11,055 bases of DNA. Origin: Bifidobacteriaceae bacterium (GTDB lineage Bacteria; Actinomycetota; Actinomycetes; Actinomycetales; WQXJ01). The DNA lies in NCBI GenBank assembly GCA_031272565.1, contig JAISTN010000297.1, positions 1-11,055 of the forward strand, in the 5' to 3' direction. This document shows positions 1 through 6,979 of this stretch, piece after piece. The notes beneath the pieces are model-generated. The model ran no database searches. It was not told the DNA's origin and saw nothing but the letters and a program-made list of their open reading frames with translations. Position 1 is the stretch's first letter. Each line of letters starts with the position of its first letter. A program made the translations under genes and the position numbers.

Positions 1-648
1 CGCCAAGCCGTCACCGGTCAGGTCCGCCCCGGCGGCTAAGGTGAACTTGTCCCAGCCGCGGCCCACCTGGGTGGGCGCCTGGAACGTCCCGTTGCCCTTG
101 CCGAAGTAGGCGTACAGCAGGCCAGCCGAACTGACACCCAGGATGTCCATCTTGCCGTCCTTGTTCAGGTCGCCGGCCGCATAGCAGGTGAAGTTCTGCC
201 AGCCGTGGCCCACCTCGGTGCGGCCGGACTTGAACGCGCCCTTGCCGTTGCCGGCGTACAGCCACAGCTTGCCGGCCGCATCGATGGCCAACAAGTCGAT
301 GATGCCGTCGCCGTTCAGGTCACCGGCCGGAATGATCCGGTAGTTCGACCAGCCACGCCCAATCTGAACCGGGGAGCCGACCCCTCCCTTGGCGTTGCCC
401 TTGCGCAGCCACATGTTGCCGGCCGCGTCCACTGTCACTACATCCGCCTTCTTGTCGCCGTCCCAGTCCCCCGGCCCAAAGACCCGGTGTTCGGCCAGGT
501 ATTCCTGCACCAGGATTGAACCGCTGCCCAACGATCCGCCGGCCTTGGCCGGGAACAGTTGCAGCACGCCGGTGGAGTGTTTGATGGCCAGCACCTCGCC
601 CAGGCCATCACCGGTCAAGTCCGGCGACAGAGTGAACGAATCGAACTG
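1..648 (-). repeat. C-terminal FG-GAP module, copy in the repeat-rich gene (truncated by window edge)
   Basis: Codes residues 1321-1536, starting at FDSFTLSPDL. Five D-x-[DNT]-x-D loops are visible, spaced by about 50 residues, each followed by a strand motif like GKLWLYAGNG and a G-x-GW turn. This is an FG-GAP/VCBS-type propeller. In integrins such loops bind calcium. Copies two and three end about 29 residues later, which sets the expected end of this gene. Confidence 0.85.
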
Positions 649-3600
649 GAGGACCTTGGTGGTGTCCTTTGGCACCGCCTTGACCGTGATCGCAATGGTC
701 ACCACATCCGAATAGCTCCAGCCGTCGGTGGCCCGGACCTCCACCGTGATGGTCTTGGAGGCATCCGACACCGCCGGCCGGTACTGGAAGGTTGAAGCGT
801 TGATCCTGGCCGCGCCGTAGCCGTCGAAGCTCAAGACCTGGTAATTCAGCGGATCGCCATCGGCGTCCTCAAACCAGTTGGCCAGGTTGACCTGGTAGGT
901 CACCGCGGCCACCGCACCGTCCTTGGACGGCGGGGTGGCCTGGCCGGTTTGGGAAGCCTGGCCGGCCTTGACCGCCGGCGTGCTGTTGCCCGCCGGAGCC
1001 TTGGACAGGCTCATGTCAATGCCGGTGGTGGTGGTGCCGCAGGCCGTCACGGAGACGTTGTTGGTGGCCGGAGGCGTGGCGGTACCGGTGCCGTAGTAGA
1101 CCGTCTCCGGCTCCTCCCACCAATTGACCTCGCGGATGGCCCTGACCACGTAGTTACCGGGCCACAGGCCCTCCACAGTGTAGGAGCCATCGGCCGCGAA
1201 CGTATTGGTGTAGCGGCCAACATAGCCCCCACCCAACTCCTGAACCAGGACAGCGTAGTAGGCCTCCGGGTCCGGCCTGGTGACCTTGCCACTAATGGCT
1301 CCACAGGTGGTTAGCTGGGGCGCCACCTGGGTGGTGGTGCCCGCCGTCAGAGTCAACGAGGTGGCCGCCGCCGGCGTGGCCGCCAACGGCTGGCCGTCAC
1401 CGGCGTAGAAGCCGCCCACATAGGGGGTGTCATCCCATTCCTGCAGCATGGCCAAGTAGTAGCTGCCAGGCGCCAGGTCACCGCGCAGGTAGGTGCCATC
1501 TTCTTGCTGGGCGTAGGCGGTCTCATAGGTCTCGAACTGGCTGGTTGACGTAAACAGGGTGGCCCACAAGTAGTACCAGTCGGCGACGGACGTACCACCA
1601 GAGTCGACCGGTGCAATCGACAGCGTCGCGGCGTCGCCCAATGTCACCGTGGTGGTCAGGTCACCTCCCCAGGTAGGCACGTTGACCGTGACATAGGGCG
1701 AGGCCTGACTGCCGCTACTGGCCGATACCCGGTAGTCTCCCGGCCTCAGCCACAACTCGGCTTGGCCAGAGCCGCAAGACTCCGCCCACTCCGTGAAATA
1801 TGGATCGGTGCCCACCAGTGAAGCCTCAGCCCAGCAAGTCCCGCTGGCCGCCGAGGCGCCGGCCACGGTCACCGTCAGCTTGGTAGCCTGCATCAGTTTG
1901 ACCGTGCCCAAGTCCGTGGCCGATCCGGCCCCTGTCACGGCCACTGGGGCGGCGCCGCTCTCCGTCTGGGCCAGGTCAACGCCGGTGCCTGCCCAATAGC
2001 CGCCCGTGACACCTTGGCTGGGATCGGCATAGTAGTGGAAATAGAGGTCGTAGTTGCCGGGCGCTAGGCCCTTGATGTAGTTGGGCCCGCACTCGGCAAA
2101 GGCGGGCTCAAGCCCCCAGCCGTCGTCGTTGTAGGCCACCACCATGCAGCCGGACCAGTCGTCCTCCACCAAGGCGGAGCCATCCGGCGCCACCAGGTCC
2201 CACTCGATCGAACCGCCCATGGTGAAGGCCACGGGCGCCAACTCCAACGGCTGGGCGCCCATGGCGAAGACATAGTCATAGGCCTCATCCGTCTGCCCAA
2301 GGGCCGGCGTGCCGCTGGTCTCGTAGTAGTACCCGGCCACCCAGTCCTCGTTGGCGACCGATTCGATCCACAGGCTGAGCGCACCCGGCGCGACGCCCTC
2401 AAAGGTCAGTAGGCCGTTCTCACAGGCGGCGTAGACCGTGCCCAGGTCGGTGTATAGGTAGCCCTCGCAGCTTTGCGCCTCGTTGCCGGGGGCTACACCG
2501 CTGGGCGTGTAGACCTTGACCTTCACCGTGTGGCCTTGGTCAAGTTTGACCGGACCCACCTTGGTGTCGCGGTCAACATAGACAAACGTGGCCTCCGCCG
2601 TGTACCAGGTCAACTCTGGCCCGCTGTCGCCAACCGTGTAGAAGCCGCCATAGGCCTGTGAGCCCGCCGGGGCGTCGATCACCAGCAGGTACTCCCCTGG
2701 AGCGACGGTCAAGGAAACCTGGCCCTGGGCGTTGGTCTCGCCGTCGTATTCGGCCCAGGTGTCCCAGTTGACGGCCAAGACGGCGGCGCCGGCGGCAGGT
2801 TGGCCGTTGGGCAACTGCACCGTCAGGCTCAGTTGTGGCGCCCTTGATAGGACCACCGGTTTGATGGCCGTCCCTGGGACGGTGATCTTGGTGGCCTCCT
2901 CCACAAAGGGCACCAGGTCGGCCTGTTTGGCGCCGCTAGCCACGTGGTACAGGCCTTCCACCCAGTCGGTGTTGTAGGGGTAGACATACAGGTAGTAGTC
3001 GCCCGCCCTCAACCCCTGCACTACCGGCTGCCCCTCCTCGCTGCACTCGCCCGAGCCAGCCCAGATGTAATCCCCGTCCACGTATCGGTAAGCGTCCACC
3101 CAGCACTCAGTCACGGCGTTGGCCGCGCCCACGCCGGCCGGATTGTAGACCGGCACGGTCAGCGCATAGACCTGGTTGAACTTGGTGGTTCGCAGGGTCA
3201 AGACCTGGTTGGCGGTGACCGTGACCAAGGTGGCGTCATCGATGTAGTCGGTCAGCACAGCGGTGCTACCTTGCTGCAGGTAGTAGCCGCCCCCCCAATC
3301 GTCACTGTAGGAGTAGGCGGAGAAGGTGTAGGTGCCCGGGCGCAGCTTTAATGTCACCGAGCCCTTCGACCCGGCATGGAAGCTCTTGCCGCTGCCACCA
3401 CCGGGTGGTTCAACCCAGGCATACCACTGGTCGGTCTTGCGGTCGTCAGGCGTCTTGACGGTCCAAGTGATGGTGGCCCTGTCGTCGACCCTCAGCTTGA
3501 CCGGCAGCAGCACAATGTCGGCCGAGCCGACAGCCCCAACGCGGACGACACTCGCCTGTTCATAGGTGTCAACTAACTGGGCGGTGCCATCCCCGTTGTC

Positions 3601-4608
3601 CTTGTAGTAGCCGCCCATGTAGGTTTCGAGGTCCGCAAACTCCAAGTAGTAGTCGCCCTGGTCAAGATGGTTCAAGACCACTTTGCCATTGTCGCAACCA
3701 TAGATGAAACGTTCGTGCGATAGCCCCCAGGTCGGGTCATCCAGGTACAGGACGCCCATACAGTCCTCATAGGCCGGCACGGCGCCGTTGGGCAGCCTGA
3801 CATCAAGGGTGATGGATGGTTTGCCGTCATCCGCCATGGCCAGGTTGCCCAGGTTGACGGTCTGACCGGCCTTGACGGTCACCGTGACCTTGTCCGCCTC
3901 GTTGTAGCTCAGGTAACCGGTGCCATTGGACTGCTTGGCGTACCACCACGTGCCGCCCGTGTAGCACTGCACCACGATGCTCCAGCTACCGGCCGGCAGG
4001 TACAAGGTGACCAGGTTGCCGTCAACAGACAACCCCCAATCCCCGGGGTAGCCCGAACCCTCCCACACGGCCGAGGCATCGCCATCCGTCACCGGTGTGG
4101 TGCCGTCGGCCGCCATCAGGCGGAACTTGACCGTGGCTTCGCTAGCCAGGGGCCCCGTCTGGGTGTCGTTGGGGGTCGCTGTTTGACTAGCCGGCGGCTC
4201 CGGGGTTGGTTCGCCGGACGTGCGGTGACTGGGCAGGCCGCTGGTGACGTCCTCTGCCGCCTGGCTGGGCTGGTCACCCGGCGTGGCGCCGGTGCCCTCG
4301 CTGGGCTGGTCGGTGGGCACATCAGATGGCTCAGCGGTGGGCTCCGCCACCTGAGGCTCGCTCGGTTGGCCGGTGGGCGTCTCGGTTGGGTCCTCAGTGG
4401 GACTGGCCACGGCAGGGTCACTGGGAGCGGCTGAATCAGTGGTGGCCGGAGCCACCGCCGTGGCGGCCGCTGGGGTGGGATCAGCCGAGCCGGGCGGAGG
4501 TGTGCCTTGGGCAGCCACCCCCACCAGGCCGGTAGCGGCCAGGGCGGCGGTAGCGGCTCCTACCAGCAGGGAACGGGCTAAATGACGGGGCATCGTTGGG
4601 AGCTGCAT
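1..4608 (-). CDS. Secreted repeat protein: PTSE linker, ten carboxypeptidase-regulatory-like repeats, cadherin-like domain, FG-GAP module (3' end off window)
   Basis: An uninterrupted frame of 1536 codons runs from ATG 4608 to base 1; I read it line by line and found no stop. The start is chosen because GAAGG lies 5 bases upstream; in-frame ATGs at 4623 and 4593 lack such a site. Residues 1-35 form a signal peptide (LLVGAATAALAATGLVGVAAQ). Residues 36-156 are Pro/Thr/Ser/Glu-rich with QPSE/PSD motifs, probably a wall-spanning or glycosylated linker. Residues 157-1201 hold about ten beta repeats of 85-113 residues with a PGxYxL core, like carboxypeptidase-regulatory-like/Cna-B folds. Residues 1232-1313 look cadherin-like (WFEDADGDPLNY). 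Residue 1321 onward is the FG-GAP module shared with both upstream genes; by comparison about 29 residues are missing. No enzymatic motif is visible. The likely role is an extended surface or matrix protein; adhesion is inference only. Confidence 0.93.
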   Translation of the reverse strand, partial: MQLPTMPRHLARSLLVGAATAALAATGLVGVAAQGTPPPGSADPTPAAATAVAPATTDSAAPSDPAVASPTEDPTETPTGQPSEPQVAEPTAEPSDVPTDQPSEGTGATPGDQPSQAAEDVTSGLPSHRTSGEPTPEPPASQTATPNDTQTGPLASEATVKFRLMAADGTTPVTDGDASAVWEGSGYPGDWGLSVDGNLVTLYLPAGSWSIVVQCYTGGTWWYAKQSNGTGYLSYNEADKVTVTVKAGQTVNLGNLAMADDGKPSITLDVRLPNGAVPAYEDCMGVLYLDDPTWGLSHERFIYGCDNGKVVLNHLDQGDYYLEFADLETYMGGYYKDNGDGTAQLVDTYEQASVVRVGAVGSADIVLLPVKLRVDDRATITWTVKTPDDRKTDQWYAWVEPPGGGSGKSFHAGSKGSVTLKLRPGTYTFSAYSYSDDWGGGYYLQQGSTAVLTDYIDDATLVTVTANQVLTLRTTKFNQVYALTVPVYNPAGVGAANAVTECWVDAYRYVDGDYIWAGSGECSEEGQPVVQGLRAGDYYLYVYPYNTDWVEGLYHVASGAKQADLVPFVEEATKITVPGTAIKPVVLSRAPQLSLTVQLPNGQPAAGAAVLAVNWDTWAEYDGETNAQGQVSLTVAPGEYLLVIDAPAGSQAYGGFYTVGDSGPELTWYTAEATFVYVDRDTKVGPVKLDQGHTVKVKVYTPSGVAPGNEAQSCEGYLYTDLGTVYAACENGLLTFEGVAPGALSLWIESVANEDWVAGYYYETSGTPALGQTDEAYDYVFAMGAQPLELAPVAFTMGGSIEWDLVAPDGSALVEDDWSGCMVVAYNDDGWGLEPAFAECGPNYIKGLAPGNYDLYFHYYADPSQGVTGGYWAGTGVDLAQTESGAAPVAVTGAGSATDLGTVKLMQATKLTVTVAGASAASGTCWAEASLVGTDPYFTEWAESCGSGQAELWLRPGDYRVSASSGSQASPYVTVNVPTWGGDLTTTVTLGDAATLSIAPVDSGGTSVADWYYLWATLFTSTSQFETYETAYAQQEDGTYLRGDLAPGSYYLAMLQEWDDTPYVGGFYAGDGQPLAATPAAATSLTLTAGTTTQVAPQLTTCGAISGKVTRPDPEAYYAVLVQELGGGYVGRYTNTFAADGSYTVEGLWPGNYVVRAIREVNWWEEPETVYYGTGTATPPATNNVSVTACGTTTTGIDMSLSKAPAGNSTPAVKAGQASQTGQATPPSKDGAVAAVTYQVNLANWFEDADGDPLNYQVLSFDGYGAARINASTFQYRPAVSDASKTITVEVRATDGWSYSDVVTIAITVKAVPKDTTKVLQFDSFTLSPDLTGDGLGEVLAIKHSTGVLQLFPAKAGGSLGSGSILVQEYLAEHRVFGPGDWDGDKKADVVTVDAAGNMWLRKGNAKGGVGSPVQIGRGWSNYRIIPAGDLNGDGIIDLLAIDAAGKLWLYAGNGKGAFKSGRTEVGHGWQNFTCYAAGDLNKDGKMDILGVSSAGLLYAYFGKGNGTFQAPTQVGRGWDKFTLAAGADLTGDGLA
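1006..4140 (-). repeat. About ten tandem carboxypeptidase-regulatory-like protein repeats
   Basis: Residues 157-1201 divide into units starting near 157, 264, 377, 480, 592, 693, 799, 908, 993 and 1102. Each has an opening beta strand, a PGxYxL-type turn, then usually an aromatic GG[YF][YW] element and a closing strand such as ATxVTV. They have diverged well beyond DNA identity, so this is an old expansion. Unit 8 is short (85 residues) and lacks the aromatic element. Confidence 0.75.
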
Positions 4609-4613
4609 GGTGA

Positions 4614-4618
4614 CCTTC
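4614..4618 (-). promoter_or_regulatory. Ribosome-binding site of the repeat-rich protein
   Basis: GAAGG (within GAAGAAGG) is read on the minus strand 5 bases before ATG 4608. The in-frame ATG at 4623 overlaps this region and has only C-rich sequence in the right place upstream, so 4608 is preferred. The same GAAGG core precedes the gene upstream. Confidence 0.55.
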
Positions 4619-4650
4619 TTCATCGGGGCCAGGGGGGCGTTCTTCATCCT

Positions 4651-4666
4651 AGGGGCGGGCGCCCCT
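4651..4666. promoter_or_regulatory. GC-rich perfect hairpin upstream of the repeat-rich gene
   Basis: AGGGGC pairs with GCCCCT around a 4-base loop. It sits 43 bases before ATG 4608, in the expected untranslated leader. It could slow translation or act as a U-less terminator; a chance palindrome in GC-rich DNA is also possible. Confidence 0.3.
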
Positions 4667-4682
4667 CACCCGTCTTATGTCC

Positions 4683-4699
4683 ATTGCCAGCTAGGCAAT
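4683..4699. promoter_or_regulatory. ATTGCC/GGCAAT inverted repeat, possible operator or terminator stem
   Basis: ATTGCC and GGCAAT are perfect 6-base arms around AGCTA. The site stands out because it is AT-richer than its surroundings and lies mid-gap. It could be a transcription-factor site or a weak terminator for the gene upstream. No T-run follows on the minus strand. Confidence 0.3.
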
Positions 4700-4743
4700 T
4701 ACACCCACTTGGCGAGTTTTTCAGTCGGCTGCCCGTCAGGCGG

Positions 4744-5472
4744 CTACCAGTCGGTGGCGAGTTGGCGGGCGGCCGCGAACTGGCCGCCGCCCTTCGACTG
4801 GTAGTAGTACAACGTCCCATCATCATTGTCCCGGCCCAACAAGTCCGCCAGACCATCACCGTTCAGGTCCGCGCCGGCCGCCACCGCCAGCCCACCCCAA
4901 CCTTGACCCACCCGCAACGCCGTCTGGAACGTGCCGTCGCCTTTCCCGAAGTAGGCATACAACCACCCGGCAGCATTGACCGCCAAGAGGTCCACCCTCT
5001 TGTCATTGTTCAGATCACCCGCCGCATACAAGTCTGAACCAACCCAACCATGACCCACCTCGGTGCGGCCCAAGAACCCACCCTGGCCATTACTGGCATA
5101 CAGCCACAACTTGCCCGCAGCATCGATCGCCAACAAGTCACTCGTCCGGTCCCCGTTCAAATCACCGGCCGGCACAAGCCTGTAAGCCGACCAGCCGGCG
5201 CCAATCTGCGCCGCCGCCGCGAACCCGCCCCGGCCGTTCCCCCGCCGCAACCACACTTTGCCGGAAGCATCAACCGTGATCAGATCAGCCAGCTTGTCGC
5301 CATCCCAATCACCCGAGCCGTAAACCTGGTGGCCGGTCAAACCAGTCGCCACCGCCGTGGCCGCCTTCACCAACTTGGTCACACCAGCCGTCGGGACATG
5401 CACAAACAGTTCACCGTGGCGGCCAATCGTGACCACCTCACCCCGGCCGTCCAGGTTCAAATCCGGTGACAA
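4744..5472 (-). repeat. C-terminal FG-GAP module, copy in the 705-residue CAP gene
   Basis: Codes residues 464-705, the most diverged of the three copies. Loops 2, 3 and 4 have Lys or Arg in place of the glycine after the third Asp. The module ends GGGQFAAARQLATDW and the stop follows at once. It is homologous to 6980-7729 over its full length. Confidence 0.85.
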
Positions 5473-6861
5473 GGCAAGTGAAGCATAGGCCGGCGCCCAA
5501 GGCTCCGGGATGGTCACCGCCGCAGAAGTCAACGGCACCGACGTGTAACCCGACGTGGCCGCCGTGACCTGGACCGAGACCTCATGGCCGGCATCGTCGG
5601 CCTGGACGGTGTAGGTGGGCTGGGTCGCGCCCGTGATGTTGGCGCCATCCCGCAGCCACTGGTAGGTGACAGTCGCCCCGGACGGCCAAACCTCACCCAG
5701 GCTGACAGTCAGGGTTTGCCCAATCCCAGGCGTGCCGCCGATGGCGGCCGAAGCCACGGTCGCTTCCAACGGGTTGAACATCTTGACGTCATAGGACACG
5801 TCCGCGTGCCCCGTAATCCCGGTGATCGACACGTGGTAGACATCCACCTGCCCGGCCGCCGGCGCCACAATGTTGTTGACCGGCTTCCAGATCAGGGCCG
5901 CCCTGTCACCATAGCCGCCGCCCATCACCTGGTTGGCTGCCGTGATGGTGACCGGCAGTACCTCGCCGTTCTTGGTCACGGTGACTGCGGCGCTGGCGAA
6001 ACCGACCGCCGGGGTGCCGGTGGCAATCGACCAGACGATCTGCCCAAAGTAGGCCATGGAAGCAAGCTGGTAAGGGAAGTAGCCAGCCGGCGGCCAAGCC
6101 ACCAACTCTGGGTTGCTCCAGGACAGGCCGCGCGGATTGGTGAAAGTAGGGCTCTCCAGGGGATCCCATTCGGTAGCCGTACAAGAAGCACTGGTGCAAG
6201 AACCTTGGCCGTCGCCCCACACCAAGACGTTGGAACCAACGGTGGAACCAGAGCCCATGGTCTGCTGGGCGGGCGAGAGGATCCAGCGCCGGTGGCCGGC
6301 GGTGGTGTCATTGCCTGGGTCGGCCACATAGCCGGCCATGGCCTGAGCGCCGGGTACCCCGCGGTAGATGTTGGCCTTGCTGGCAATGAAGGCGCCGTTG
6401 TTGGTCCAGCAGAGCCAGGTCGTAGGCGGGTAATGGTTGGACGCATTGTTGGCGTACAGCATCAAGGCGGTCCGCTGGGCGATGGCGCTGGCGGTGGTGT
6501 TCTCTGTCACCTGGGTGGGCAAGCCCGCCATGGCCCGGAAGTAGTTCAACGCCTGGAAGGTGGCGGCCTGGGCCTCGGCGGACACGGTACCCGGATCGCA
6601 AGTGGCGGCATCGCCGGTCCAGCCCATGGGCACCGACTGGGTGGGCAAGTAGTCGACATAGGCGTCCCGCACCGCGGCCTTGTCGGAGGTGTCGATGGGC
6701 GCATAGGCCAGCGGTTCCGCCTCGCCGGCGGGGTTGGGTTCGGGCGCAGGCTCGGGCGCGCCTTGGGCAGCCACGCCCGCCAAGCCAGTCACAGCCAAAG
6801 CGGCAGTGGTCAGCACAATCAGGCCGGAACGGAAAATGCGACGATGCAGTTTGGGGATCAT
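4744..6861 (-). CDS. Secreted CAP-domain protein with one Ig-like domain and C-terminal FG-GAP module
   Basis: About 705 residues, ending at TAG 4746-4744. I prefer ATG 6861, with GAAGG 8 bases upstream; an in-frame TTG at 6888 with GGAAGG upstream would add nine residues. The N-terminus (LHRRIFRSGLIVL, then a hydrophobic stretch to GVAAQGA) is a signal peptide with a twin-arginine-like RRIF. Residues 51-364 are a CAP (SCP/PR-1) domain: LNYFRAMAGLP, NHYPP (His143), ANI in place of the usual GEN, GHRRWIL (His190), and Cys88, 151, 222 and 227, all matched in the upstream paralogue. Residues 366-451 are one Ig-like domain (TYQWLRDGANITGAT). Residues 464-705 carry five FG-GAP loops (DLNLDG, DWDGDK, DLNGDR, DLNNDK, DLNGDG). 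The protein ends right after the last blade with no LPXTG or membrane anchor. CAP proteins are secreted and often bind lipids or have unknown roles, so the function stays open. Confidence 0.93.
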   Translation of the reverse strand: MIPKLHRRIFRSGLIVLTTAALAVTGLAGVAAQGAPEPAPEPNPAGEAEPLAYAPIDTSDKAAVRDAYVDYLPTQSVPMGWTGDAATCDPGTVSAEAQAATFQALNYFRAMAGLPTQVTENTTASAIAQRTALMLYANNASNHYPPTTWLCWTNNGAFIASKANIYRGVPGAQAMAGYVADPGNDTTAGHRRWILSPAQQTMGSGSTVGSNVLVWGDGQGSCTSASCTATEWDPLESPTFTNPRGLSWSNPELVAWPPAGYFPYQLASMAYFGQIVWSIATGTPAVGFASAAVTVTKNGEVLPVTITAANQVMGGGYGDRAALIWKPVNNIVAPAAGQVDVYHVSITGITGHADVSYDVKMFNPLEATVASAAIGGTPGIGQTLTVSLGEVWPSGATVTYQWLRDGANITGATQPTYTVQADDAGHEVSVQVTAATSGYTSVPLTSAAVTIPEPWAPAYASLALSPDLNLDGRGEVVTIGRHGELFVHVPTAGVTKLVKAATAVATGLTGHQVYGSGDWDGDKLADLITVDASGKVWLRRGNGRGGFAAAAQIGAGWSAYRLVPAGDLNGDRTSDLLAIDAAGKLWLYASNGQGGFLGRTEVGHGWVGSDLYAAGDLNNDKRVDLLAVNAAGWLYAYFGKGDGTFQTALRVGQGWGGLAVAAGADLNGDGLADLLGRDNDDGTLYYYQSKGGGQFAAARQLATDW
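4763..4813. repeat. 51-base near-identical direct repeat, copy A
   Basis: It matches 6999-7049 at 50 of 51 positions; the only difference is c at 4795 against g at 7031. Both copies begin 19 bases from the respective stop codon and encode the end of the FG-GAP module (YYYQSKGGGQFAAARQ). Confidence 0.9.
5770..6711 (-). repeat. CAP-domain module, copy in the 705-residue protein
   Basis: Codes residues 51-364, from LAYAPIDT to DVKMFNP. It is collinear with 9407-10375, with shared runs such as AAVRDAYVDYLPTQSV and TVSAEAQAATF. Only small length differences occur, mainly between the NI motif and GHRRWIL, where this copy is shorter by six residues. Confidence 0.85.
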
Positions 6862-6869
6862 GGCAGGGG

Positions 6870-6874
6870 CCTTC
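6870..6874 (-). promoter_or_regulatory. Ribosome-binding site of the 705-residue CAP protein
   Basis: GAAGG is read on the minus strand 8 bases before ATG 6861. It decides for this ATG over the upstream in-frame TTG at 6888, although GGAAGG also lies 6 bases before that TTG, so the choice is not final. Confidence 0.55.
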
Positions 6875-6899
6875 AACTTGGGGGGCAAGTGGCACCTTC

Positions 6900-6925
6900 C
6901 AGCCTAGGGCGGGAATCCTGGGCTG
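6900..6925. promoter_or_regulatory. Imperfect hairpin between the two CAP genes
   Basis: CAGCCTAGG and CCTGGGCTG form a 9-base stem around an 8-base loop. As plus-strand RNA the one non-Watson-Crick pair is a U-G wobble; as minus-strand RNA it is an A-C mismatch. No T-tract follows, so a terminator role is weakly supported. Confidence 0.25.
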
Positions 6926-6979
6926 ACCACGGACCCAAGTCCCCGGCGGCCCGGCTTGTCCCCTGGCCCGGCCCCGCCC

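Larger units (their letters stand above)
4609..4743 (-). other. Intergenic region between the 705-residue CAP gene and the repeat-rich gene
   Basis: This 135-base gap is less GC-rich in its middle part (4680-4735) than the flanking genes. It holds two small inverted repeats, listed separately, and the GAAGG site. On the minus strand CTGAAA followed about 15 bases later by TGTAAT (roughly 4722-4696) is a weak promoter-like pair. No T-tract follows either hairpin, so no clear intrinsic terminator is seen. No gene is visible. Confidence 0.5.
6862..6979 (-). other. Intergenic region between the two CAP-domain genes
   Basis: This 118-base gap (91 bases if the TTG start at 6888 is used) is very rich in G and C. 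It contains one imperfect inverted repeat at 6900-6925 and two candidate ribosome-binding sites. I see no convincing promoter hexamers and no T-rich terminator tail. The two genes may share a transcript, but the sequence does not settle it. Confidence 0.45.

Noticed and set aside
4590..4608. LPTMP near the N-terminus of the repeat-rich protein as a sortase motif
   Set aside because: Sortase motifs lie near the C-terminus before a hydrophobic helix and basic tail; this is inside the signal peptide.
6862..6888. TTG start at 6888 for the 705-residue protein
   Set aside because: GGAAGG lies 6 bases upstream, so it is possible, but the ATG at 6861 has its own GAAGG and gives a more typical signal peptide. 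Kept as an alternative only.
6900..6925. Intrinsic terminator between the CAP genes
   Set aside because: The stem has a mismatch on the transcribed strand and no T-run follows; listed only as a weak hairpin.
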